From Psychrobacter sp. NG254 (GTDB taxonomy: Bacteria > Pseudomonadota > Gammaproteobacteria > Pseudomonadales > Moraxellaceae): 64,000 nt of DNA. The stretch covers positions 310,001-374,000 of the forward strand of contig NZ_JADHDA010000005.1 in NCBI RefSeq assembly GCF_015277735.1. The letters are read 5' to 3'. Numbering within the stretch: the stretch's first letter is position 1; every line of letters begins with the position of its first letter. A program made the position numbers and the translations under genes. Below are positions 10,436 to 18,600 of this stretch, one piece after another. Below the pieces are notes generated by a model, which was not told the origin of the DNA, ran no database searches, and saw nothing but the letters and a program-made list of their open reading frames with translations.

Positions 10436-11182
10436 ATGATCAGAGTCACTAATATTCATAAAGCTTTTGGTGGCAATCAAGTGCTCAAAGGCATCGACTT
10501 GACCATTAATAAAGGCAAGGTGGTGGTAATATTAGGGCCTTCAGGATCGGGTAAGACGACGTTTTTGCGTTGTCTCAATGCGCTAGAGATTCCTGATCAA
10601 GGTGTGATTGCTTTTGATGATGACAGCTTGAGCGTCGACTTTGCCACTAAGCCCAATAAAAAAACGTTATTGGCCTTACAGCGTAAATCAGGCATGGTAT
10701 TTCAGTCTTATAATTTGTTTCCGCATAAGACGGCCATTGAAAATCTGATGCTTGGGCCTACTGTGGTTCAAGGGCAGAGCAAAGCGCAAGCCCGTTCACA
10801 GGCATTGATATTACTAGAGAAAGTAGGTCTGTCGGACAAAGCAGATCTCTATCCGTTTCAGCTATCTGGTGGTCAGCAGCAGCGTATTGGTATTGCCCGT
10901 GCGCTGGCTATTGAGCCGTCGTTACTGTTGTTTGATGAGCCAACCTCCGCGCTTGATCCAGAGCTGGTACAAGACGTCCTTGAGACCATGAAGCAGCTAG
11001 CGTCTGAAGGCTGGACGATGGTGGTGGTGACGCACGAGATTAACTTTGCTCGTGACGTCGCTGACCATGTGGTGCTAATCGAAGATGGTGTGGTCGTCGA
11101 AGAAGGCAGTGCCAAGCAGTTGTTTGAGCTGTCAACGCATCCTCGTACGCAGGCATTTTTACAACGTATCGAAAAGCAATAG
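10436..11182 (+). CDS. Amino-acid ABC transporter ATP-binding protein (TcyN-like)
   Basis: A 248-residue ATPase of the polar amino-acid uptake family. Walker A GPSGSGKTT is at 34-42, the signature LSGGQ at 143-147 and Walker B LLLFDE at 163-168, followed by the D-loop SALD and the switch histidine in VVTHE. It follows the permease after 75 bases, with AGGA before ATG 10436. A strong terminator follows at 11245, which closes the three-gene transporter unit. Confidence 0.93.
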   Translation: MIRVTNIHKAFGGNQVLKGIDLTINKGKVVVILGPSGSGKTTFLRCLNALEIPDQGVIAFDDDSLSVDFATKPNKKTLLALQRKSGMVFQSYNLFPHKTAIENLMLGPTVVQGQSKAQARSQALILLEKVGLSDKADLYPFQLSGGQQQRIGIARALAIEPSLLLFDEPTSALDPELVQDVLETMKQLASEGWTMVVVTHEINFARDVADHVVLIEDGVVVEEGSAKQLFELSTHPRTQAFLQRIEKQ

Positions 11183-11244
11183 AGCTAGAGTGCTGTGCTT
11201 CTACTGTAAAGTGAAGGTCTGAGTCATATAAAGCCCTAAGCAAT

Positions 11245-11283
11245 AAAAAGCCCCAATCATGTTGTCATGGTTGGGGCTTTTTT
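11245..11283. terminator. Bidirectional terminator between ABC transporter and EamA gene
   Basis: AAAAAGCCCCAA pairs with TTGGGGCTTTTT, with an inner CATG/CATG pairing. A-tract and T-tract flank it on both sides. It serves the plus-strand transporter and the convergent minus-strand gene at 11302. Confidence 0.9.
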
Positions 11284-11301
11284 ATAAAGATATCAAAAAA
11301 T

Positions 11302-12249
11302 TTATATCTTTTGCCGTTTTTTAAACCAGCGTGGCACGCGAGTCGCAGTACCGTTCAGCATGGCATTCAATAAAGCGGCCAATAGAATGAGTATCACGCC
11401 CACATACTGAATCAATGACAGGGATTGATGTAGTAATATGGTCGCAAGGGCAATGGCTGTCAACGGCTCAAAGATGGTAAAAACGGATGCGCGACTGGCA
11501 GGCAGTTTCTCCAGTGCTTTCATATATAGCCCAAATGGTACAACGGTGCTTAGCAAAGAAAGCCCTAGCACATAGCCCCAAGTCATTAGCGGTAGGGTCA
11601 GTAGCTTCTCATACGTATGAGAAGTTTCTGGTAAGAGTAGCAGCATACCAGCACTGATAATAATCGAGGTAAAAAATACCAACGGGGCAGGGTGAGCATC
11701 GTGCATCGCGCGTTTGCCAAGCACACCGTATAGGGAGTAGCACATCCCTGATAATAGCCCCAACACAATACCCCAGTTGACTTGTGCCTGCTCGCCTAAC
11801 ATGGTCAAACCCACGCCAAACACAGCCATTAGCGCCAGCAGGGCTGATTTTCTCGTAATAGATTCATTGAGCAAGAGTGCCGAAAATAACAAGCTAAAAA
11901 CCGGTGCAGTATAGAGCAGAGCAACAGCAGGGCCTGCGCCCACATAGCTGACGGCAAAGAAATAGCAGACCGACATACCAAGGACACCTATCACAGACTG
12001 TATCGCCAGTCCAATCCATTGCTTTGGTTTCAATTTAACGAGATGTGGCCATAGTTTTGGGAGCATGGCTAGAATAATAAAAGCAGCCGTGACGATACGT
12101 AATATGGTCACTTGCCAGCCGCTAAAGCCTATTTGATTGAGGTAGGTAGAAAATATACCCAACGTGCCCCAGCAGATAGCTGCCGTGATGATTTGAATGA
12201 TGCCTATCCATGAATTTGGTGATGGCACTGCGGTATCCATGTTCGCCAT
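11302..12249 (-). CDS. EamA/DMT family transporter
   Basis: A 315-residue membrane protein with about ten hydrophobic segments in two EamA repeats. The first begins CWGTLGIFSTYL (about residues 25-36). The second, near 165-300, contains GMCYSLYGVLGKRAM and the FEPLTAIALATILL block typical of RhaT/EamA exporters. The tail is basic (RVPRWFKKRQK). Such proteins export amino acids or other metabolites, or exchange nucleotide sugars; the substrate cannot be assigned. It stands alone, with terminators on both sides. Confidence 0.88.
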   Translation of the reverse strand: MANMDTAVPSPNSWIGIIQIITAAICWGTLGIFSTYLNQIGFSGWQVTILRIVTAAFIILAMLPKLWPHLVKLKPKQWIGLAIQSVIGVLGMSVCYFFAVSYVGAGPAVALLYTAPVFSLLFSALLLNESITRKSALLALMAVFGVGLTMLGEQAQVNWGIVLGLLSGMCYSLYGVLGKRAMHDAHPAPLVFFTSIIISAGMLLLLPETSHTYEKLLTLPLMTWGYVLGLSLLSTVVPFGLYMKALEKLPASRASVFTIFEPLTAIALATILLHQSLSLIQYVGVILILLAALLNAMLNGTATRVPRWFKKRQKI

Positions 12250-12326
12250 ATCGTTTTCTTATTATTATCTGAATGATACAATCTTTTGCAAGATTACCCG
12301 TGGTTCAAACGCGCCAAGCAATACTG

Positions 12327-12370
12327 AACAAACAAAAGACAGCCTTATTATAGGCTGTCTTTTGTTTGTT
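12327..12370. terminator. Very long perfect-stem terminator
   Basis: An 18-bp perfect inverted repeat (12327-12344 with 12353-12370), built from AACAAACAAAAGACAGCC and its complement, encloses an 8-base AT loop. A-rich and T-rich arms give a U tract in either direction. It separates the LprI-domain gene upstream on the minus strand from the EamA gene. Confidence 0.85.
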
Positions 12371-12459
12371 ATTTGAGTCTATCATGAAAATATGACTGAG
12401 TCGCTCAGAAATACTAAGGTATGTTGAAAATAGGCGATAGGCATGACTGATATTAGCTT

Positions 12460-12567
12460 TACAGTCAAAGAAATCTAAAACAGCTACAAGGCAGCCGACC
12501 GCAGATTGTACATATAGTACCTCTAGGGAGGGTAACACCGTAGCGGTTTAGTCGTTCGCTGACTATA
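12460..12567 (-). repeat. MITE-like element, copy 3 (reverse orientation, 108 bp)
   Basis: Read on the minus strand, it begins TATAGTCAGC at 12567 and ends TTTGACTGTA at 12460. The internal blocks CCGCTAC and GCGGTCGGCTGCCTTGTA align with copies at 8357 and 44690. One terminal base differs (GACTGTA for GACTATA). An open frame across this region (12305-12538) is composed of this repeat and the terminator and is not a gene. Confidence 0.7.
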
Positions 12568-12617
12568 GCAGAAGAACGCATCGAATTTATAAGGATTAGA
12601 AAAGTCTAGGAAACGCC

Positions 12618-13361
12618 CTAATCAATCCACAAAAACCACGCTTGCTCTCGGGCACTATTTTGCTGGATAAAGCACACTTTCTCCGCTTGGGTTCTGGGCT
12701 GATGTGAGACATCAGCACCGCAGTTTTTTGAGCGCTGCTTTATCCATTCTACTTGCTCTTGTCTTAAGCTGGACTCCATTTTCTTGCCATAGAGGCGTCT
12801 GACTGTCTGCCGTGTATTATTGTAGCCATTATTTAACGTTTGGTCGGATGTTTTATACATCGTATCAATCAGTTTGGCTTGCGAGGCCAATGGCAAATAC
12901 GTGCGGTTTTCTGTGTAGAGAAAAGTATCGCTATCTGTCGTCCAGTTACTGGTTATGTATAGCTCATTATTTAAGGGATCTATAAATCCATTGAAGTCTT
13001 CACCCTTAAATGTATAGCCCTGAAACCCACAAGGGGTCACGCCATCATTACAGACACTGTGCTTGGTTTTGGCCGGATAAAGCTTAACGGGATAAGGCGT
13101 GTTACCGAGTCTTTTGCCCGCCAGCTTTGTTTGAAGCAACAGCCCTACATCAGGTGCGACCAGTAGCATATTGTCACAAGTCACGTTGCCTTCTGCACAG
13201 TCTTCATAAAGGTTCAGGCGCTGACCTTGAACGTCCATGCCCAATATAAAGTTTGCCTCGATAGGTGCCACTGCTGAGCTCATAAAAGTCACTAGCATCA
13301 GGCTAGCAAACACTGTCATACGTGTGAATGCGCGCTTTATATTTGGGGATGTGATAGACAT
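12618..13361 (-). CDS. Secreted protein with C-terminal LprI (DUF1311) domain
   Basis: A 247-residue protein with an N-terminal hydrophobic signal (about residues 12-36, possible cleavage after SSAVA). The C-terminal 70 residues (LYGKKMESSLRQEQVEWIKQ, then KNCGAD and KVCFIQQ) carry the Trp/Arg/Cys pattern of LprI-like lysozyme-inhibitor domains. The middle part has several cysteines (DCAEGNVTC, SVCNDGVTPC), suggesting disulfides in the periplasm. It begins only seven bases after the trpG stop, so it looks cotranscribed with a tryptophan-linked unit, which is unexpected. Function beyond the domain is unknown. Confidence 0.75.
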   Translation of the reverse strand: MSITSPNIKRAFTRMTVFASLMLVTFMSSAVAPIEANFILGMDVQGQRLNLYEDCAEGNVTCDNMLLVAPDVGLLLQTKLAGKRLGNTPYPVKLYPAKTKHSVCNDGVTPCGFQGYTFKGEDFNGFIDPLNNELYITSNWTTDSDTFLYTENRTYLPLASQAKLIDTMYKTSDQTLNNGYNNTRQTVRRLYGKKMESSLRQEQVEWIKQRSKNCGADVSHQPRTQAEKVCFIQQNSAREQAWFLWID

Positions 13362-13368
13362 GATGGAT

Positions 13369-14016
13369 CTATACCTGCATTAAAAAATTACTCAACAGAC
13401 GCTTAGCACCTTCAGTCGCAAATGACTCTGGGTGAAACTGTACGCCTTGGATTGGATAGTCTTTGTGCGCCAGTCCCATAATCTCATCACCAGTCAGAGC
13501 TGACTCATCAAAGCTCAAATCCGCACGGCTGTCATTGGCGACCACAGATGTGATCGTGAGGCAGCTTGGTATGGTATCGGCTTTTACGATTAGTGAATGA
13601 TAGCGCATGATCTCAAGCTCTTGAGGCAAATCTTTATAGATGCCTAAACCATCATGGCGAATGGAGGATACTTTGCCATGCATCGGCACACTTGCCCGTA
13701 TCACATCGCCACCGAATACATGCGCGATGCCTTGCATGCCGAGGCACACACCCAGTAGTGGCGTCGTTTTACCCATCACTTCGATCACTTCGGCACAGAT
13801 ACCAAAGTAGGCCGGATCATCGGGAGAGCCTGGGCCAGGTGAGATGATGATTCTATCAAGGTTCATCGCTTGCACATCTGCTAGGGTAATCTCATTGTTG
13901 CGTTTGACGATGACGCTGGCTTCTTTATCACCGCCTAAAGTTTGCAAAATCTCGCCCACATATTGGTAGAGATTAAAGGTAAACGAGTCGTAGTTGTCGA
14001 TAATTAAAACATTCAT
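13369..14016 (-). CDS. trpG: Anthranilate synthase component II (glutamine amidotransferase)
   Basis: A 215-residue class I glutamine amidotransferase that supplies ammonia to the chorismate-binding subunit. The start MNVLIIDNYDSFTFNLYQY is canonical, so ATG 14016 is preferred over an in-frame TTG at 14064. Catalytic residues are Cys91 in GVCLGMQ and His195 and Glu197 in VQFHPES. PGPGSPDD is the usual oxyanion-loop block. PabA of folate synthesis is nearly identical by motif; linkage to an anthranilate-type component I and to trpR favours TrpG. Confidence 0.9.
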   Translation of the reverse strand: MNVLIIDNYDSFTFNLYQYVGEILQTLGGDKEASVIVKRNNEITLADVQAMNLDRIIISPGPGSPDDPAYFGICAEVIEVMGKTTPLLGVCLGMQGIAHVFGGDVIRASVPMHGKVSSIRHDGLGIYKDLPQELEIMRYHSLIVKADTIPSCLTITSVVANDSRADLSFDESALTGDEIMGLAHKDYPIQGVQFHPESFATEGAKRLLSNFLMQV

Positions 14017-14110
14017 GGGGCATAAACTCTTTTGTAAAAATATAGCTAGGTAAAATATGGTCAATGTACAAAGTACGTTTGTTATGGATTACGGCTGGTA
14101 CAAACGACAG

Positions 14111-15523
14111 TTACATAAAGCTGCCTAGCACCACTTTCATCGCCGACAGTTTGCGCTGAATCTCTAAGTACTCATCAGCTGGGTTTGAGTCATAAACGTT
14201 GCCGCCGCAAGTTTGGGCATAAGCCGACTCGCCGCTGATAAAGAGGCTACGAATCGGAATAGCAAAGATACAATCACCATTAAAGTTGAAAGACCCTAAT
14301 GCACCGCCATAAGCACCGCGACCATCTGGCTCTAGCTCATTGATGACTTTGATGGCTTCTACCTTGGGCGCACCTGATAAGGTGCCAGCAGGGAAGTTGC
14401 TCGCAAGCGCACTAAACATATCTTCGTTAGGATGTAAGATACCGACGATTTCAGAGGAGATATGCTGCACGTGCGAGAAGCGCTTAATATCCATCAAGCT
14501 ACGGACTTTTACCGTGCCAAATCGCGCTACACGGCCAATATCGTTACGATGCAAATCGACCAACATATTATGCTCAGCGATTTCTTTATCATCGTTGAGC
14601 AATGCGCGGGCAAGCTTACGATCTTCTATCACATCGACGCCGCGCTTGGCAGTCCCTGCTAGCGGATAAGTTTCCATTTCACCTTGGCGCAAACGGAATA
14701 GCAGCTCAGGGGATGCACCAATGATGCATTGCTGGGCAAATTTCATAAAGTACATGTGCGGTGATGGATTGACCGCGCGCAGCTTTTCATAGATTGGCAT
14801 CTTATCACCAGCGATACGATACTTAGACTTAAAACCTACCTCACACTGAAAGATACGCCCAGAGATGATGTCTTCTTTGACTTGCATCACGACTTTGGCA
14901 TGTTCTTCTTGACTCATGCCATCACCCAAAAACTCAACCGTTGGTGACTCATAGCTCGGCACTGTGGTATCAAGTAAGGCTTTGATTTGCTCGATACGGT
15001 TTTCTTGTTGCTCGGTTGGATAATAAAAGTAGAAGATTTCCCCCGTCATTTTATCCAGCGTCAAGCCATCTAAATACACGCCAAACTTAAAAGGTTCAAA
15101 GTCGTCGCTGGCTTTTGCATTGACACTCGGCTCAAAAAAATTCACGCAGTCATAGCCCAAGTAACCGACTAGGCCACCGCTTTGATCGCGAGCGATGACA
15201 TGCTGTGGCGTGATGCTACGCAGCAGCTGATAGGGGTTATCAGTTTGGTACTGCTCGGTTTGAGCCGTTTTATTGTCAGTGATAGCAAGCGTGGTGCGGT
15301 CTAGTGCTGCAATGGTCATGACAGGATCAAAGCCTATCGCATGATGGCGTGAGATATGACTGTCTTCGCCTAATGATTCGAGCAAATAGCAAGTGTCAAA
15401 CGCGCTTTCAATACGTTTGAATAATGCAAAAAAATCAATGTCTTGTGTGAGCTTGATACGCTTTGGCTTGCTCGGAATATCGATAGGAGCAGGTTGGGTA
15501 TGCTGATAGGTACTAGAGGTCAT
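14111..15523 (-). CDS. Anthranilate synthase component I family, chorismate-binding
   Basis: A 470-residue chorismate-binding enzyme. ATG 15523 is preferred over a TTG four codons upstream. The motif PLAGTAKRG is at 287-295: the Ala at 289 is where TrpE-type enzymes have Ala and PabB has a catalytic Lys, so the product is probably anthranilate. HNMLVDLHRNDIGRV, FPAGTLSGAPK and GGALG complete the active site. The segment FQCEVGFKSKYR differs from the common QVVLSQRF. It lies between trpR and trpG. Another trpE elsewhere in the genome is possible, making this a specialised copy. Confidence 0.85.
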   Translation of the reverse strand: MTSSTYQHTQPAPIDIPSKPKRIKLTQDIDFFALFKRIESAFDTCYLLESLGEDSHISRHHAIGFDPVMTIAALDRTTLAITDNKTAQTEQYQTDNPYQLLRSITPQHVIARDQSGGLVGYLGYDCVNFFEPSVNAKASDDFEPFKFGVYLDGLTLDKMTGEIFYFYYPTEQQENRIEQIKALLDTTVPSYESPTVEFLGDGMSQEEHAKVVMQVKEDIISGRIFQCEVGFKSKYRIAGDKMPIYEKLRAVNPSPHMYFMKFAQQCIIGASPELLFRLRQGEMETYPLAGTAKRGVDVIEDRKLARALLNDDKEIAEHNMLVDLHRNDIGRVARFGTVKVRSLMDIKRFSHVQHISSEIVGILHPNEDMFSALASNFPAGTLSGAPKVEAIKVINELEPDGRGAYGGALGSFNFNGDCIFAIPIRSLFISGESAYAQTCGGNVYDSNPADEYLEIQRKLSAMKVVLGSFM

Positions 15524-15610
15524 AACAAAGTCCAAAATTCATCAAATGTGTGTCGATTAATAAGTAAGATAATAGTCAGTAAAAGGATAGAGAATATCGC
15601 AAGCAGTGGC

Positions 15611-15886
15611 TTAAGAGCAGTCTCTATGGGTGGCCAATAACGCGCTGACGTCATGGCTTTGCATGGCCTTAGCACCGCGTGAGACAGTGGCAATACCCAC
15701 GCCTAGCTGCTCAGAGATATCACGTTGGGTGATACCGCGACCAAGCAAGTCAAATATCCGGATACGATTGGCGATGTCGTGCTGCTCTTTATCGGTCAGC
15801 AGGGCACTGAGTAGCTTTTCGATGTCTGCGCCATTAGTACAGTTCGTCAAATGTTTCACTAAGCTCTGATAAGGATCGGTAGTCAT
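15611..15886 (-). CDS. trpR: Trp operon repressor family protein (TrpR)
   Basis: A 91-residue protein from ATG 15886; an upstream TTG at 15934 would add 16 residues and gives a length closer to the Escherichia coli protein. The helix-turn-helix reads GITQRDISEQLGVGIATVSRGAKAM, and the LGVGIATVSRG stretch is close to the TrpR recognition helix (LGAGIATITRG). LTDKEQHDIANRIRIFDLL is the dimer core. It is the first gene of the trpR, component I, component II and LprI unit, and probably represses its own operon with tryptophan. Confidence 0.85.
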   Translation of the reverse strand: MTTDPYQSLVKHLTNCTNGADIEKLLSALLTDKEQHDIANRIRIFDLLGRGITQRDISEQLGVGIATVSRGAKAMQSHDVSALLATHRDCS

Positions 15887-15963
15887 AATAGGTAATCTTA
15901 GCCAAAGAAAGTAGATAAGTCGCTCATCGAGCAATTTTTCGCTGAGAACTATCTTGTTTCAGT

Positions 15964-15992
15964 ATTCTAGTACAGTAGTACAAGAAAAACAA
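15964..15992 (-). promoter_or_regulatory. trpR promoter with a candidate TrpR operator
   Basis: On the minus strand TTGTTT (15987-15992) and TAGAAT (15964-15969) are separated by exactly 17 bases. The spacer contains GTACT-ACT-GTACT, two copies of the GTACT half-site used by TrpR (here direct rather than inverted). The position, inside the core promoter and about 80 bases before trpR, is right for repression. The promoter is good by eye; the operator is suggestive. Confidence 0.5.
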
Positions 15993-16167
15993 GTGCCAGA
16001 CCTTATCATTATTACTTATCAAAATAATTTCTATTTTCTCTCTTCAGTCAAATCTAAGCTGGTCGTCGTTTTAACGGTCAATAACCCCGTATTGACAGTC
16101 ACTAAAATGCTTCATTTTATATTGACGGTTAGCCTGCAGCACTCGTGCAATTTTTTTATATTAATTA

Positions 16168-16196
16168 TTGCCAAATTGTTAATACTTCGTTATGAT
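16168..16196 (+). promoter_or_regulatory. Sigma70-type promoter of the TonB-dependent receptor
   Basis: TTGCCA (16168-16173) and TATGAT (16191-16196) have a 17-base spacer. The start point would fall near 16203, directly before the Fur-like site. No competing gene lies in this 470-base spacer. Confidence 0.65.
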
Positions 16197-16212
16197 GCCT
16201 CACTAATTAAAT

Positions 16213-16231
16213 GCTAATAATTATCATTAAC
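16213..16231. promoter_or_regulatory. Fur box of the TonB-dependent receptor
   Basis: This 19-base site agrees with the consensus GATAATGATAATCATTATC at 15 of 19 positions by hand count. It lies about ten bases after the expected transcription start, where Fur would block RNA polymerase under iron sufficiency. Confidence 0.7.
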
Positions 16232-16356
16232 ATTAATAATGTTATTCGCGTAGCGAGCTTGGACATATCAAAACCAAGTCGCTTAAAAGGCAGTGTTATA
16301 AGAGACCGTTTATCGACGGCTTTAAAAATTCTAATAGTAAATAAAGTGAGTGAGTT

Positions 16357-18432
16357 ATGCGCGAAGTAAAGTTATCTAGTCAGTTGACCGTATTGTCTCT
16401 AGGGGTAGCCGCCGTATTGTGGACGCAGGCTGCCAGTGCTGCGACGGCAGCAGATATGCCAAATGCAACGTTGCAGACCATTACTGTGACTGCCAATAGT
16501 TCTGTACGTAAAGATGTACAAGAAGACTCTGTCTATATAGATGACTATACGCCAGCGGCACAAGCGAGCCATTTGAGTGACTTTTTAAACGTGGTACCAG
16601 GCGTAGGTGTGGGCGGTACGTCATCGGTCAATCAACGCATCCGTGTGCGTGGACTCGATGATACCAACCTAAAAGTAACGATTGATGGTGCCCGTCAAGA
16701 AGGCGCGTTGTTCTACCATATGGGTGATGTCACTATTGATCCCGACTTGCTAAAACAAGCTGAAGTATCAGTGGGTAATAACTCAGTCACGCTAGGCAAC
16801 GATGCCATCGGCGGCGCGGTTGCTTTTGAGACAGTCGATGCAGCTGACTTACTCAAGCCCGGTCAAAAAGTAGGTGCTAAGCTTCATACAGGTTATGCTA
16901 GCAACAACGATGAGCTGCTAACCTCAGCCACTGTCTATGGCGCACCGGCAGAAAATGTGGATCTATTGGCTTATTATAGCAAGCGTGATGCCAATGCTGG
17001 AGAAGATGGCAAAGGCCGTGATATTCAAACACAAGATAGTGAAGGCGAAAACTTCCTATTGAAAGCGGGCGCTTATATTGCTGATGACCATCATGTAGGC
17101 GCAAGCTTTAGCCGTACTGAAAACAAAGGGTTATTCCCACTACGTCCAGATTTCCCAGCAGATGCTGGTTGGAACCCAATCATTCCGCAGGAAGTTAAAC
17201 GCGATACCTATGCGCTTGACTACAATTACAAACCTGCCAACCAGTTGGTCAATGTAGATGCCAATGTCTATCAGACAAGCACGCAGATTTTGCGTAACTC
17301 TGATGGTGTACCTGGGTTTGAGTTTGATGCAGAAGTCAAAACTACAGGTGGCAAAGTACAAAACACCAGTGTTATCGATAGCAGCATTATCAATGGTGTG
17401 TCAGGCAGCCATAAGCTAATCGCTGGGGTTGAGCATTACAAAAAAGAATCTGAGATGTCACGAGACTTTGCTGATGCTAGTACCGATGAGGCAACCAATA
17501 CCTCAGTCTATCTAGAAGACCAATGGCAAATGGGCAAGCTTAGCTTAACGCCGGGTGTTCGTTATGACCGTTACGAGTCTCCTGAGTATGTATCAGCGGG
17601 CAAAACGTATGACAATGTCGTAGGCGCACTAGCGGCCAGCTATGAGATTGCACCGCGCACCCAACTATTTGCGAGCTATACGCAGTTATTTAATGGTCCA
17701 GATCTTAGCCAAACCATCTTTAATACCGATGGCGCTGGTACGTATGTCAATGACGATCTAAAAGCAGAAGAAGGTGACAATGCAGAAGTGGGTATTGCGA
17801 CAACGCTTCGCGGTCTGACCATGGCAGATGACTCTCTTAAGTTGAGCGGTAAGTACTTTGAAACTAATATCGAAAACTATATTGAGTTTGTACGTGCCGG
17901 TAGTGGTCGAGTCGGTTTGGATTGTGCAACAGGAGAACTAAATGGCAGCTGTCAGGGTGTCATTAATAATGACGAAGATTTCAAGATTAAAGGTGTAGAG
18001 CTGTCAGCTGATTATCGAGCAGATAAGTTTAACATGGGTCTAAGCTATGCTCGTGCACGTAGCAAAGGCGAAGACACGGGCTATAACATCGCTTCAGTTA
18101 GTGGTAGTAGCTCTGAGTCTGGTGACAAGTACATGGTCAACCTTGGCTATGCGCCAACTGAAACCACGGAGCTTGGCTGGCGCAGTACTTATGTGGCCGC
18201 TGTGACACCGAATACTGCTAGTGATGACAACGAAAAACCAAGCTATGATGTGCATGATATCTTTATGACATACACGCCAACGCAAGTTGAAGGTATAAAA
18301 GCCACGCTAGGTGTATACAATATCTTTGATGAGACGTATGCGAGCCATGCGTCACGTAACTCTATCGATGATGCTTATACTGATTTTGAAATGGGACGTA
18401 ATATCAAAACGTCTTTAACTTATCAGTTCTAA
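16357..18432 (+). CDS. TonB-dependent outer-membrane receptor (iron complex or haem)
   Basis: A 691-residue receptor. A signal peptide (cleavage near AASA-AT, residue 28) is followed by a TonB-box-like LQTITVTA (about 39-46). The plug domain contains RIRVRGLDDTNLKVTIDGARQEG and LGNDAIGGAV. The barrel ends with YNIFDETYASHAS and the terminal aromatic TYQF. The plug resembles haem/haemoglobin-type receptors, but the neighbouring FatB-type importer points to a siderophore. No FRAP/NPNL pair typical of haem receptors was recognised. The upstream promoter and Fur box indicate iron repression. Confidence 0.9.
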   Translation: MREVKLSSQLTVLSLGVAAVLWTQAASAATAADMPNATLQTITVTANSSVRKDVQEDSVYIDDYTPAAQASHLSDFLNVVPGVGVGGTSSVNQRIRVRGLDDTNLKVTIDGARQEGALFYHMGDVTIDPDLLKQAEVSVGNNSVTLGNDAIGGAVAFETVDAADLLKPGQKVGAKLHTGYASNNDELLTSATVYGAPAENVDLLAYYSKRDANAGEDGKGRDIQTQDSEGENFLLKAGAYIADDHHVGASFSRTENKGLFPLRPDFPADAGWNPIIPQEVKRDTYALDYNYKPANQLVNVDANVYQTSTQILRNSDGVPGFEFDAEVKTTGGKVQNTSVIDSSIINGVSGSHKLIAGVEHYKKESEMSRDFADASTDEATNTSVYLEDQWQMGKLSLTPGVRYDRYESPEYVSAGKTYDNVVGALAASYEIAPRTQLFASYTQLFNGPDLSQTIFNTDGAGTYVNDDLKAEEGDNAEVGIATTLRGLTMADDSLKLSGKYFETNIENYIEFVRAGSGRVGLDCATGELNGSCQGVINNDEDFKIKGVELSADYRADKFNMGLSYARARSKGEDTGYNIASVSGSSSESGDKYMVNLGYAPTETTELGWRSTYVAAVTPNTASDDNEKPSYDVHDIFMTYTPTQVEGIKATLGVYNIFDETYASHASRNSIDDAYTDFEMGRNIKTSLTYQF

Positions 18433-18473
18433 TTTAGCTTATCTAGCTTAATGTAAGTCTAATCGTATTTATA

Positions 18474-18514
18474 AAGTCAGCTGTCTTTACATGAGAGCTG
18501 GCTTTTTATTGCCT
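18474..18514 (+). terminator. Terminator after the TonB-dependent receptor
   Basis: AAAGTCAGCT pairs with AGCTGGCTTT (one G-U pair) around a 13-base loop, followed by TTATTG. It lies 40 bases after the receptor stop. Confidence 0.7.
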
Positions 18515-18600
18515 ATTAGCTTTTAAAGTGGCTACAACAGCGATGAAATGCCAACTTATAAGCACCTACTAAAACAACATATGACAAAGAACCAAGACCA

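Noticed and set aside
12305..12538. Minus-strand open frame of 77 codons
   Set aside because: It is made up of repeat copy 3 and an 18-bp terminator stem, lacks a ribosome site and resembles no protein.
15954..16217. Plus-strand open frame of 87 codons before the TonB-dependent receptor
   Set aside because: It overlaps the trpR promoter region and the receptor promoter, is AT-rich and hydrophobic by composition, and has no ribosome site.
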